NCBI RefSeq assembly: GCF_003367235.1
Contig: NZ_QRGP01000001.1
Coordinates: 496,001 to 560,000 of the forward strand
Direction: 5' to 3'
Length of the DNA: 64,000 nucleotides
DNA from: Sphingorhabdus pulchriflava
GTDB taxonomy: Bacteria > Pseudomonadota > Alphaproteobacteria > Sphingomonadales > Sphingomonadaceae
The notes under the pieces were generated by a model that was not told the DNA's origin, did no database searches, and saw only the letters and a program-made list of their open reading frames with translations. The position numbers and the translations under genes are program-made. Positions 33,968 to 42,235 of this stretch are shown piece after piece; within the stretch, counting starts at the first letter, position 1, and every line of letters starts with the position of its first letter.

Positions 33968-34212
33968 CGGCCATTGCCGTCACCGCATTTTCTCCAGTTT
34001 CATCGCTATACTGTTCTACAGATTTGTGAACGCAGCCGACGCTGGGCAGCTTCGCTGAAACGCAGCGATTGGTGCAGGGCGAACGGCAGCTTAGCTGCGC
34101 CGTGGATCGATGACAATCATGCGCCGTTGTGGGTCCTGGCCAATGGCCGACTTCGCATCGAGCGCACCGACAAAGCCACGACGCATGTAAGGACGCAAAT
34201 CAAAAGAATGAG
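33968..34212. other. Intergenic stretch with no recognised feature
   Basis: Between the Pho-like array and the tRNA gene I see no gene or repeat. A forward frame stays open across it (33974-34351) but runs through the tRNA and has no ribosome-binding site. Confidence 0.5.
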
Positions 34213-34289
34213 TGGCGCGCCCTGCAGGAGTCGAACCTGCGACCTCAAGATTAGAAGTCTCGCGCTCTATCCAGCTGAGCTAAGGGCGC
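34213..34289 (-). tRNA. tRNA-Arg (anticodon TCT)
   Basis: Read on the minus strand, a 77-base cloverleaf: acceptor GCGCCCT pairs with AGGGCGC, followed by discriminator G and encoded CCA. The D arm is AGCTCAGCTGGATAGAGC, the anticodon stem CGAGA/TCTTG holds the loop CTTCTAA, giving anticodon TCT, and the T arm includes GGTTCGACTCC. It reads AGA codons (and AGG by wobble). The next gene begins 59 bases away on the other strand. Confidence 0.96.
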
Positions 34290-34347
34290 GCGCTGGGTGC
34301 GCAATAACCACTTTGCGCGATGCTGCAAAGCGGGATATGGCAGCGGT

Positions 34348-35079
34348 ATGAGTAATCGAGCAATAGAAGCGCATAGTGCCGCCGAAATGACTGGACGGCA
34401 TTTCCGATACTATGACTTTGTAATGGCGGCATTCGTTGCGGTGTTGCTGCTGTCCAATGTAATTGGTGCCGCCAAACCCGCTGTGATAGAAATTGGCGGT
34501 GAGCCGTGGGTTTTCGGTGCTGGTATTCTCTTTTTCCCGCTCGGCTATGTCATCGGCGATGTGCTGACCGAAGTGTACGGATATGCGCGTGCGCGTCGTG
34601 TGATCTGGGCCGGGTTTGCGGGCCTGATATTCATGGCCTTCATGAGCTGGGTGGTCGTCAGCCTGCCGCCCGCTGAGGGCTGGGAAGGTCAAGCCGCCTA
34701 TGAAAGTGTGTTTGGGCAGGTGCCGCGCATCGTTTTCGCTTCTATCGTGGCATTTTGGGCAGGTGAGTTCGTCAACAGCTATGTAATGGCGCGGATGAAG
34801 ATCTGGACCCAGGGGCGGCATCTCTGGTCGCGCACCATTGGATCAACCTTTGTAGGACAGGGCGTCGACAGTCTAATTTTCTATCCCTTGGCGTTTTGGG
34901 GCGTGTGGGAGAATGAGGCGGTTATCATGGTGATGATCACCAATTGGGGGCTCAAAGTGTTATGGGAAGTTGTGTTGACACCCGTCACTTATGCCGTTGT
35001 TGGCTGGCTTAAGCGCAAGGAAGGCGTAGACCTGTTTGACGAGGGCACCAACTTTACACCCTTCAAAACACAGGTCTGA
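34348..35079 (+). CDS. yhhQ: Queuosine precursor transporter (YhhQ/VUT family)
   Basis: A 243-residue membrane protein with about six hydrophobic helices. Family features are FVAVLLLSNVIGAAKP, GILFFPLGYVIGDVLTEVYGYA and SYVMARMKIWTQGRHLWSRTIGSTFVGQGVDSLIF. Members import precursors of queuosine (preQ0 or preQ1), a tRNA modification. The start at 34348 (MSNRAIEAHS) is taken over a GTG nearer the tRNA because it gives the normal N-terminus. The short membrane-protein gene that follows (5-base gap) may be co-transcribed. Confidence 0.9.
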   Translation: MSNRAIEAHSAAEMTGRHFRYYDFVMAAFVAVLLLSNVIGAAKPAVIEIGGEPWVFGAGILFFPLGYVIGDVLTEVYGYARARRVIWAGFAGLIFMAFMSWVVVSLPPAEGWEGQAAYESVFGQVPRIVFASIVAFWAGEFVNSYVMARMKIWTQGRHLWSRTIGSTFVGQGVDSLIFYPLAFWGVWENEAVIMVMITNWGLKVLWEVVLTPVTYAVVGWLKRKEGVDLFDEGTNFTPFKTQV

Positions 35080-35084
35080 CCCGC

Positions 35085-35477
35085 ATGTTTTTCGGTTATA
35101 CCCCGCTGGATTTCCAGCAGTTCAAAATGGTTGCGCTTGATGCAACCGGCCTCGCCAAGGATGCACTGCATATTTATGCTGGGATGGCGTTGTTTCTCAC
35201 GATGCGGCTGCTTTGGCGCTGGCGAGGGGGCTGGGTCTTGGCCTGGTTAGCGGTGCTCGCTATGGCTTGCACGGTCGAATGGATCGATATGAAAGCGGAA
35301 GGCGCCGCAAATGCACTGCAGCCTGATGCCGCACATTGGCACGATATCTGGAACACGATGTTCTGGCCGTCGGTCTTATTGCTGGTCGGGCGCTGGTTGC
35401 AGCCCAAGTCTAAAGCCCACACGCCGTTATCAGGCGATCTCGCGGATCAGCCCTTCGAAGAGCCGCCGCCCGTCTGA
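35085..35477 (+). CDS. Small membrane protein of unknown function
   Basis: A 130-residue protein with hydrophobic segments near 30-42, 48-63 and 92-106. It does not belong to a family I can name. A gap of only 5 bases after the transporter gene suggests one transcript. Its last 48 bases overlap the 3' end of the convergent purQ, and the tail past about residue 110 is rich in Pro and Glu. Length and hydrophobic pattern support a real gene. Confidence 0.65.
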   Translation: MFFGYTPLDFQQFKMVALDATGLAKDALHIYAGMALFLTMRLLWRWRGGWVLAWLAVLAMACTVEWIDMKAEGAANALQPDAAHWHDIWNTMFWPSVLLLVGRWLQPKSKAHTPLSGDLADQPFEEPPPV

Positions 35478-36095
35478 TCCGCCCTGAACCGCCTCGATCA
35501 TCCGTTCGGGGTGGGGCATCATGCCGAGTACGTTGCCGGCGTCATTGAGGATTCCAGCGATATTGCGTGCGGAACCATTGACCTTTTCGGCATAGCGAAA
35601 TGCCACCTGGCCTTCGCCTTCAATTCGGTCGAGCGTTGCTTTATCGGCGAAATAATTTCCGTCATGATGCGCCACAGGGATCGTAATTTCCTCACCCTCC
35701 TGATAGCGGCTGGTAAAGATCGACTGGCTGTTTTCAACTGTGAGTTTCACTTCGCGGCAAACAAAACGGATGCCTGCATTGCGCATCAAAGCACCCGGCA
35801 ACAAACCCGCTTCGGTCAGTATCTGAAAGCCGTTGCAAACGCCCAGAACGGGAACCCCGCGTCCCGCCGCGGCGATAACTGCCTGCATCACTGGCGAGCG
35901 CGCAGCCATCGCGCCAGAGCGCAAATAGTCGCCATAGGAAAAGCCGCCCGGTACCGCGATCAGATCCAGATTGGCAGGCAGCTCGGTTTCGCGGTGCCAG
36001 ACCAATGATGTTTGCGCTCCGGTAACCTCGCTGATGGCAACGGCCATGTCACGATCGCAATTGGAACCCGGGAACTGGATGACTGCTGCGCGCAT
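35430..36095 (-). CDS. purQ: Phosphoribosylformylglycinamidine synthase, glutaminase subunit
   Basis: A 221-residue class I glutamine amidotransferase. The catalytic Cys is in GVCNGFQ (near 87), with the His/Glu pair in MPHPERM near the C-terminus. With PurS and PurL it converts FGAR to FGAM in purine synthesis. PurS is encoded 5 bases upstream in the same direction. PurL is not in the window. It overlaps the convergent small membrane gene by 48 bases. Confidence 0.95.
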   Translation of the reverse strand: MRAAVIQFPGSNCDRDMAVAISEVTGAQTSLVWHRETELPANLDLIAVPGGFSYGDYLRSGAMAARSPVMQAVIAAAGRGVPVLGVCNGFQILTEAGLLPGALMRNAGIRFVCREVKLTVENSQSIFTSRYQEGEEITIPVAHHDGNYFADKATLDRIEGEGQVAFRYAEKVNGSARNIAGILNDAGNVLGMMPHPERMIEAVQGGSDGRRLFEGLIREIA

Positions 36096-36100
36096 AGCGT

Positions 36101-36334
36101 TCAGCCTTTCTGTTCAATCTCGAAATTTTCGATCACCATATTGGCCAGCAATTTGCGGCACATATCCTCAAGCTCGGTTTGGGAAAGGCCGGGCTCATGG
36201 TCTATTTCGATCAATCGTCCCGCGCGCACATCGTTGACACCTTTAAATCCCAAACCTTCAAGCGCGTGGTGAATAGCTTTTCCCTGAGGGTCCAAAACGC
36301 CATTTTTCAGGGTGACGAAGACTCGGGTTTTCAT
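36101..36334 (-). CDS. purS: Phosphoribosylformylglycinamidine synthase, PurS subunit
   Basis: A 77-residue protein with the whole PurS fold ([50 protein letters not shown]). PurS bridges PurQ and PurL in the FGAM synthase complex. It stands directly before purQ. In many relatives purC, purS, purQ and purL are contiguous; here purC lies further upstream, separated by a peptidase gene. Confidence 0.94.
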   Translation of the reverse strand: MKTRVFVTLKNGVLDPQGKAIHHALEGLGFKGVNDVRAGRLIEIDHEPGLSQTELEDMCRKLLANMVIENFEIEQKG

Positions 36335-36508
36335 GTGTGTTGCCTTGATGGGAGCGTTACAGCGTCCCTATAGTCGCCGAAGTTTCTGACACAAGGGGTA
36401 GGATAGGGTTAATTTGCGCCAATCTTGTTTATCAACCCTGTTCTTACCACCCAGTATTTAGCTTCGTTCGATTCACAGACCCGTCGGGTGTGGTTCGGAG
36501 GTTGCAAA

Positions 36509-36661
36509 ATGGTCGGTTTGGCTACTGCAATTTTTGTGAGTGTGTTCGGATTTGGTAATGCCATATTCGGTTGGAGCGAACACACGCTTCACGAAGTGCA
36601 ACTGGGGCTATTTCTTTCTTTCGTTCTGGGTGTCTTGTGCGGCTATAAAACAAAGGGTTGA
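36509..36661 (+). CDS. Small two-helix membrane protein
   Basis: A 50-residue protein with two hydrophobic helices (about 3-20 and 29-44) joined by a GWSEHTLHEVQ turn. The start at 36509 has an ideal GGAGG (36497-36501) seven bases before it. The frame stays open upstream, but without a comparable signal. It faces the convergent M16 peptidase gene, two bases away. I do not recognise a family. Such small membrane proteins are often missed. Confidence 0.6.
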   Translation: MVGLATAIFVSVFGFGNAIFGWSEHTLHEVQLGLFLSFVLGVLCGYKTKG

Positions 36662-36663
36662 TC

Positions 36664-39522
36664 TCAATCTCCCGTCGAATCCGCCGCTTTCGGTATGACC
36701 CTGAACGTATAACTTCTGTCCTTTACCAAATAGCGCTTCGCGACTTCCCACACATCCGTCGATGTAATTGTGCGGAACTGGCTTTCATTCTCCCGGAATC
36801 TTTGTAGCCGGTCAGGGGCGGTCTGTGCTTCGTCGACGATGCCGATCCAGGTCGGGTTCCGCTTTCGCCAATCGGCAAATTTCTCCAGCGTCGGCTTGCG
36901 CGCGCGCTCGAAAAGGTCGTGCGATACAGGGGTGGAGAGGATTTCGTCGATCACGGCATCGACCGACGACTCAATCTTTTCAAGGTCTTTCACATCCCCA
37001 TTTGTGGAGATGCTGAACATGCCGCGACCCTTGTAGACATCCGACATATCGGAACTGGTCGACGCACCATAGGTTGCACCCAGATTTTCGCGCAACTCAT
37101 CGAGCAGGCGAATTTGCAAAATGTCGGCCAGCAATGATAAGGTCTGCTCCAACCGGAAATCGCCGTCGTCGGTTGTCGGCCATACCCGGCGCCATGCCAG
37201 TTGGTTGGCTTCTCCGCGATGCAGCAACGTGTGGACCCCATAGGCTTCGGCAAACCGGCTTGCACGCGCTGCTGTATAGTCTTCGCGGTTGCTCCTGCGC
37301 TGTGGCAGCGCACCGAAAGTGCGCGCAACCGCTTCGATTGCGGCTTGTTCATCAAGATCTCCAACCAGCCCGATTTCGATCTGCCCGGCGCCTAGTTTGT
37401 CGCCGAGCGCCAACTTCAAGCCAGCAAAGTCAGCCGCCTCCAATTTTTCCAGCGGCGGCAATACGAAGCGGGGATCATTATCCGTCATGACCCGCGCTTG
37501 GCCGAATGAAAGCGCCGCGCCCGGCGTCGCATCGAGCCGGCGATAAAATTCGGGCAGCGGTTTTTTGAACAACCGCACGGCTTCGTCGCGATAGCCCGGG
37601 TCAGTAATCAACGCTGCCAACAGCTGCAATTGCTTGTCCAGATCCTTGCCAACAATGCTGCCCTGGCCACCGAAATAGTCGGTTGCAGTTGAAAAGGCAG
37701 CGGTCGCCGTTGAGCCTGAAAGAACCGATCGAAGGTCATCAATATCATATTTTCCTAGGCCACCGCCGACATAGGCTCCGTCCATCAGCATCGCCAAGGA
37801 TTGCTGGTCCGGGGCAAAAGATAGCCTCCCACCATCAATTCGCATTGACCAGCGGATGCGGTCTTTCTCGAAATCGGTGCGCTTCAGGTTGAGCATTACG
37901 CCATTGGCGAAGCGGACTGTGCGAATGCCAAGGTCGTCGATGCGCTTGTCTTCAACAACCGAGCCGGGAATGCCGAAGTCGGTATAGCTCCATTCAACAT
38001 CGACGCGGGTTGCGGGCGGCGAAACGGCAGTCGCGCGGCTTTGTTCGAACGCCCTGAGCAGATCTGTGGCTTTTGCGCCGCCAGCATCGCGCGTCGACAG
38101 GAAAATCTGCGGGCGTTCCAACTGACTGTACCATTTGGCGAACTCGCGTGAGACCTGATCCGCCGTCATAAAGGGACGCAACTGCTTCCAAAGCCGTAGC
38201 CGATAGTCGGCAGCGGTGACAATGTCGTCGTCGAGATTCGACAATTCAGCTGCAAAGGTGCCGCTACCGGTTGTGGCTTCACTGGCAACGGCATTCGCAA
38301 ATGCGGCGTCGAAGTGGCGTAACTGTTCGGCGATTTCCTGATCGTTAAAACCATATTCAACGGCTTGCCTAACCAGTTGCTCTGCTATGGGTAGCACGGT
38401 CTTCCAGCTGCCATCCTTCCCCGAAACCGATAGTCCGACACGGGCATGCTGGTCGCAAAAGCCGGCAGCAAAAGCGAGGCCGGTGCCTAGAAGCGGAATG
38501 TCTTCCTTCCGCTGTTTTCGGTTGATGCGATCGGATAGGATCGATCCCGCAATCCGCATGCGCAGATCCAGTATCGCGCGATTAAAGGTGTCGGGGCGTT
38601 TCTGGTCGGCGATGATTTGTTCGATGTTGAGTGCTTCCGACGTTTCCGGATGTACGAAAATATCCGCGCCCGCCGGCCGTTCATTGTCAAAGCTGCAACG
38701 GTCGATCTCCCCCAGTGCCTTTCCGCTTCCTTGCCACGATCCAAATTGGCGGACCAACTCGCGCTCCATTTCAACCGGATCGACGGGGCCGACGATCACA
38801 ATCTTGGTGCGATCAGGGACATACCAATGACGGTACAATGCCTTCATTTTCTCCGCACCGGTATTTTGCAGCACGTCCAATTTTCCGATGGGATAGCGCG
38901 TTGCATAAAAACTTCCCGGATAGAGCAGGTTGTTTGCCGCCCTGTTCCGCTGAAAATTGAAGTTTTCCCTATCGCGCATTTCCGCAATGACGACACCGCG
39001 TTCCCGATCAACCGCATCTGCGGAAAACAGTATTTCGCTGGCGGTTTCGCGCATCAGGAAAAGGGATTGCCGGATTAATGCGGGGTCCGCTTTGGGCAGG
39101 TCGAGCTTGTACTGGGTGCGGGTGTAGCCCGTTGATGCGTTGGTATCTGCGCCAAATGAAAGCCCCAGCCGTTCCAGCATTCGCACCATTTCACCCTCGG
39201 GAACATTGGTGCTGCCATTAAACGCCATATGTTCGATGAAATGTGCCAGACCTTGCTCGTCGTCAGCCTCGGCTGCGGAGCCAAAGTCGAGTGTCATACG
39301 GATCAGGACCTGATTTTGCGGACGCTCGTTGCGCCGAATGGCATAGCGCAAGCCATTTGGCAGTACGCCATAAATGATGCGCGGATCGGCTTCGAGGTCG
39401 CTTGTCTCGCTATTCCACGGCGCGGTCCGCGTCACGCCTGCGACTTCAGGGCTTTTCGCCTGAACAGAAACCGGAAGCGCAAAAATCAGCGCAAATGCGA
39501 TACCAAAACTGCTTTTCCCCAT
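36664..39522 (-). CDS. M16 family zinc metallopeptidase (exported)
   Basis: A 952-residue protein with a signal peptide (FGIAFALIFALPVSVQA). The inverted zinc motif HFIEH is within LAHFIEHMAFNGS, and the third ligand Glu is expected in VVIAEMRDREN about 80 residues on. Two further M16 repeat domains follow; the last does not show the motif. Such periplasmic pitrilysin/PqqL-like proteases cut peptides, and some bind TonB cargo. It stands between purC and purS with no close operon link. Confidence 0.92.
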   Translation of the reverse strand: MGKSSFGIAFALIFALPVSVQAKSPEVAGVTRTAPWNSETSDLEADPRIIYGVLPNGLRYAIRRNERPQNQVLIRMTLDFGSAAEADDEQGLAHFIEHMAFNGSTNVPEGEMVRMLERLGLSFGADTNASTGYTRTQYKLDLPKADPALIRQSLFLMRETASEILFSADAVDRERGVVIAEMRDRENFNFQRNRAANNLLYPGSFYATRYPIGKLDVLQNTGAEKMKALYRHWYVPDRTKIVIVGPVDPVEMERELVRQFGSWQGSGKALGEIDRCSFDNERPAGADIFVHPETSEALNIEQIIADQKRPDTFNRAILDLRMRIAGSILSDRINRKQRKEDIPLLGTGLAFAAGFCDQHARVGLSVSGKDGSWKTVLPIAEQLVRQAVEYGFNDQEIAEQLRHFDAAFANAVASEATTGSGTFAAELSNLDDDIVTAADYRLRLWKQLRPFMTADQVSREFAKWYSQLERPQIFLSTRDAGGAKATDLLRAFEQSRATAVSPPATRVDVEWSYTDFGIPGSVVEDKRIDDLGIRTVRFANGVMLNLKRTDFEKDRIRWSMRIDGGRLSFAPDQQSLAMLMDGAYVGGGLGKYDIDDLRSVLSGSTATAAFSTATDYFGGQGSIVGKDLDKQLQLLAALITDPGYRDEAVRLFKKPLPEFYRRLDATPGAALSFGQARVMTDNDPRFVLPPLEKLEAADFAGLKLALGDKLGAGQIEIGLVGDLDEQAAIEAVARTFGALPQRRSNREDYTAARASRFAEAYGVHTLLHRGEANQLAWRRVWPTTDDGDFRLEQTLSLLADILQIRLLDELRENLGATYGASTSSDMSDVYKGRGMFSISTNGDVKDLEKIESSVDAVIDEILSTPVSHDLFERARKPTLEKFADWRKRNPTWIGIVDEAQTAPDRLQRFRENESQFRTITSTDVWEVAKRYLVKDRSYTFRVIPKAADSTGD

Positions 39523-39572
39523 GCGCCCGTTATCGCCGCTTTGGCGTCAATGGCAACTGTCGTTGATCGAAA

Positions 39573-40352
39573 TCATTTGCCCTTTCGCAGGCGGTGAGTG
39601 ACCATATCAAGAACTGCCCCTTCGCCTTCCTCGGGCATCAGGCCAAGACGACGTGCGACTTCCTGATAGGCTTCGGCTTCCCCGCCCAGATCGCGGCGGA
39701 ACCGGTCCTTGTCGAGCTTTTCACCGGTTTCGATGTCCCACAAGCGGCAGCCATCCGGGCTGATTTCGTCCGCCAAAATGATGCGGCTGAAATCACCGTC
39801 ATACAGGCGACCGAATTCCAACTTGAAATCGATCAGACGGATACCGATTGCAGCAAACATACCGCACATGAAATCATTGATGCGGATCGCCATTGAGGAG
39901 ATGTCCTGCATCTCCTCCTGGCTGGCCCAGCCGAAGCAGGCGATATGCTCTTCGGCAACCAGCGGGTCACCAAGACTGTCGTCCTTGTAGCAATATTCGA
40001 GCAGCGTGTGGGGCAGGGGCGTGCCTTCTTCTATCCCCAGCCGCTTCGACAAGGTGCCGGCGGCAACATTGCGAACGATGACTTCGATCGGAACGATCTC
40101 GACCTGCCGGATCAACTGCTCGCGCATGTTCAGACGGCGAATGAAGTGCGTTGGAATGCCGATATGCGCAAGGCGCGAAAAGACATGCTCGGAAACGCGG
40201 TTGTTGATCACGCCTTTGCCGCTGATCGTACCCTTTTTCTGGGCATTGAAGGCGGTGGCGTCATCCTTGAAATATTGGATAAGCGTACCGGGCTCTGGAC
40301 CTTCGTAAAGGATCTTGGCTTTGCCCTCATAAATTTTGCGGCGGCGAGTCAT
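39573..40352 (-). CDS. purC: Phosphoribosylaminoimidazole-succinocarboxamide synthase (SAICAR synthase)
   Basis: A 259-residue enzyme of purine synthesis: [20 protein letters not shown] at the N-terminus, [21 protein letters not shown], and [10 protein letters not shown]. It joins CAIR with aspartate using ATP. The start at 40352 has AGGA eight bases before it and matches the family; an upstream in-frame ATG would add 34 residues that cross a hairpin. A two-stem structured element lies 33-79 bases upstream. Confidence 0.96.
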   Translation of the reverse strand: MTRRRKIYEGKAKILYEGPEPGTLIQYFKDDATAFNAQKKGTISGKGVINNRVSEHVFSRLAHIGIPTHFIRRLNMREQLIRQVEIVPIEVIVRNVAAGTLSKRLGIEEGTPLPHTLLEYCYKDDSLGDPLVAEEHIACFGWASQEEMQDISSMAIRINDFMCGMFAAIGIRLIDFKLEFGRLYDGDFSRIILADEISPDGCRLWDIETGEKLDKDRFRRDLGGEAEAYQEVARRLGLMPEEGEGAVLDMVTHRLRKGK

Positions 40353-40384
40353 TGGCGTGTCCTGTCGACGAGACGGAAATAAAT

Positions 40385-40431
40385 CACCCCGGCAACAACG
40401 TGCCTCGCAAGCGAGGCGGGTCGCCGGGGTG
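40385..40431 (-). promoter_or_regulatory. Two-stem structured element upstream of purC
   Basis: A perfect 9-bp outer stem (CACCCCGGC with GCCGGGGTG, 40385-40393 and 40423-40431) encloses a second stem GCCTCG/CGAGGC (40402-40417). It sits between the divergent purC and aat genes, so it could fold in either leader or act as a DNA site. It is followed by AT-rich sequence on the purC side. Confidence 0.5.
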
Positions 40432-40487
40432 TTCGAAAGCTTATATCGCAGCATGGCGGATGACGCAATTCATGTTAGGAGGATATC

Positions 40488-40577
40488 ATGCGTTGCCAAC
40501 CCGTTGCCCTTCCATCAGGCCCTTTTCCGAAACTATTGAATATACCAGAGAAAGCAGCGCTGCTTCGGTGCCGATAG
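40488..40577 (+). CDS. Possible 29-codon leader ORF before aat
   Basis: AGGAGG at 40477-40482 sits five bases before an ATG at 40488 that opens a 29-codon frame closed by TAG (40575-40577). This frame overlaps the GTG start of aat at 40568 in a different frame. It has the form of a translated leader coupled to aat. The peptide itself is not recognised. Confidence 0.3.
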   Translation: MRCQPVALPSGPFPKLLNIPEKAALLRCR

Positions 40578-41350
40578 ACCTCAACCTTTTATTGCAAGCC
40601 TATGCGCACGGGATTTTCCCGATGGCGGATTCGCGCGATGATGATGAATCATTTTGGATCGAACCGCAGCAGCGAGCGATTCTGCCACTCGAGGGGCTTC
40701 ACCTCTCATCATCACTTGCCAAAGTCATCCGGCAGGACCGCTTTCGCGTTACGACCGATTGCGCCTTTGCCGACGTCATTTTGAAATGCGCGGAAGCAAC
40801 GCCTGACCGGAAAGAGACCTGGATTAATTCGGATATCGAAAAGGCTTTTCTAGAACTTGCCGATCGCGGCATGGCGCACAGCGTTGAATGTTGGTGCGAT
40901 GGAGAACTGGTTGGCGGACTTTACGGTTTGTCGATGGGGCGTGCCTTTTTTGGCGAAAGCATGTTTTCGCGTGCAACTGATGCGTCGAAAGTCGCGCTGG
41001 TCTGGCTGGTGGCAAGGCTGCGGGCGGGCGGGTTCACTTTGCTCGATTGCCAATTCATGACCGACCACCTTCGGTCGTTGGGCGCTATTGAAATCACTCA
41101 GCAGCACTATCTCGAACTGCTCGATGTCGCTTTGGGGCGGGCTAAAGCGTCTCAGATATCCTGCGTAGCCTCGCCTTCGCCCGAATCAGCCGATTCTTCT
41201 GCGGCAGCAGCGGCAGCGGCGGGAGCCGCGCTGGGCGACTGGGGCGTACTCGATGACTTGCTAGGCGCTTCATCACCCGATTCCGCTTCTTCGGCAGGGG
41301 CTTCTTCTCCCGGGAAGCTCATCCTGCATTCCTTGACCCAGACGTCATAA
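40568..41350 (+). CDS. aat: Leucyl/phenylalanyl-tRNA-protein transferase
   Basis: Aat moves Leu or Phe from tRNA to proteins with N-terminal Arg or Lys, marking them for ClpAP (N-degron pathway). Visible signatures are LLLQAYAHGIFPMAD, SFWIEPQQRAILPLEG, GGLYGLSMGRAFFGESMFSR and LLDCQFMTDHLRSLGA. The usual alphaproteobacterial end (LTQTS) is also seen. I set the start at GTG 40568 (260 residues, normal length). ATG 40460 or 40472 would add a tail unlike the family. The last 199 bases run antisense to the 3' end of the DUF2155 gene, through an Ala/Ser-rich stretch. Confidence 0.88.
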   Translation: MPIDLNLLLQAYAHGIFPMADSRDDDESFWIEPQQRAILPLEGLHLSSSLAKVIRQDRFRVTTDCAFADVILKCAEATPDRKETWINSDIEKAFLELADRGMAHSVECWCDGELVGGLYGLSMGRAFFGESMFSRATDASKVALVWLVARLRAGGFTLLDCQFMTDHLRSLGAIEITQQHYLELLDVALGRAKASQISCVASPSPESADSSAAAAAAAGAALGDWGVLDDLLGASSPDSASSAGASSPGKLILHSLTQTS

Positions 41351-41793
41351 ATGGCGTGCTGCACGATGTTGGCTGACGGGTTCTCCTTGAAAAGCCAGCC
41401 CGAGAATATCTGCGCCCAGCGCTCGGCGTCATTGGTGCCGGCGGGACGCTGACGGACGATTAACTGCACAAACGCGCCTTGATCCTGATAGGTTTCCCAT
41501 GGGGCGGTTTTTTCACACGCGCGGACCCGAATGACGACCTTTCCAAAGCGAACCGATTCTCCCGGTTTCACTTCGAAATCGCGGGTTTGCCCGTTGCGTT
41601 TGTTGAGCAAACCGATAACCGCCACGCGCTCGGCCATGGGCGTCCCGGGTTGTTCGCCCGAAGGTGCCGCCGGCTTGTCAGCGCTGGCCGTCGTTTTTGC
41701 CTTGGCCTTTGGTTCGGCTTGCGGCTCGCTGCTGTTGCAGCCTGTCAATATCAGCGCAGCGGACAGAGAGAGGGCAGCAAAATATCGGCTCAT
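41152..41793 (-). CDS. DUF2155 lipoprotein
   Basis: A 213-residue lipoprotein (lipobox LILTGC) with the DUF2155 core: VKPGESVRFGKVVIRVRACE, APWETYQDQGAFVQL, IFSGWLFKENPSANIVQHAIYDVWVKEC. This family is conserved in alphaproteobacteria, and its role is unknown; it often neighbours the NDUFA12 gene, as here (four-base overlap). The C-terminal 50 residues are low-complexity (Glu, Ala, Ser, Pro) and are encoded opposite the end of aat. Confidence 0.88.
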   Translation of the reverse strand: MSRYFAALSLSAALILTGCNSSEPQAEPKAKAKTTASADKPAAPSGEQPGTPMAERVAVIGLLNKRNGQTRDFEVKPGESVRFGKVVIRVRACEKTAPWETYQDQGAFVQLIVRQRPAGTNDAERWAQIFSGWLFKENPSANIVQHAIYDVWVKECRMSFPGEEAPAEEAESGDEAPSKSSSTPQSPSAAPAAAAAAAEESADSGEGEATQDI

Positions 41794-42176
41794 GCCGCGT
41801 CGGGGCTCCAGGCCTCATAATCGCCGGTGGCTGCTGCTCGGTGTCCGCCTTTTTCAATTGCGCCTTGTGGACGATAGGCGGCACGGCTGCCAGTGGGGTT
41901 GACGCTGGCTTCAATTTCAAAGCTGCGCTTTGGCGGAAGGTAACTTTCCGGTTCGCCTTCGAAAGTGCCGTGCAGCCAGCCATGCCAATCAGGATCAACC
42001 CGGCTCGCATCGTTTGCACCATTGTAAATGACCCAGCGCCGCGCACCTTCGCGTGACTGGTAATAACGGTTGCCTTGCTGGTCTTCGCCGACGAGCCTGC
42101 CATTGCGCGCGCTGTAAAGCGCTGTTCCGATGGTTGCACCATCCCACCAGGTGAAGATTTTTGCCAATATTCCCAT
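41790..42176 (-). CDS. NADH:ubiquinone oxidoreductase accessory subunit NDUFA12 (B17.2)
   Basis: A 128-residue protein with the family core: MGILAKIFTWWDGATIGTALYS, GEDQQGNRYYQ, RRWVIYNGANDASRVDPDWHGWLH, YLPPKRSFEI. It is one of the few accessory complex I subunits shared by alphaproteobacteria and mitochondria. The start at 42176 follows the family; an ATG 36 bases upstream gives an unlikely Arg-rich extension. It overlaps the DUF2155 gene by four bases. Confidence 0.93.
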   Translation of the reverse strand: MGILAKIFTWWDGATIGTALYSARNGRLVGEDQQGNRYYQSREGARRWVIYNGANDASRVDPDWHGWLHGTFEGEPESYLPPKRSFEIEASVNPTGSRAAYRPQGAIEKGGHRAAATGDYEAWSPDAA

Positions 42177-42235
42177 GCGCTGCCGCTTAAGCCCTCGCGG
42201 GCTGTGGCGCAATCAAAAATCAGGTTATTGCAGGC

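Noticed and set aside
33974-34351. Forward frame of 125 codons
   Set aside because: Runs straight through the tRNA-Arg gene and lacks a start signal.
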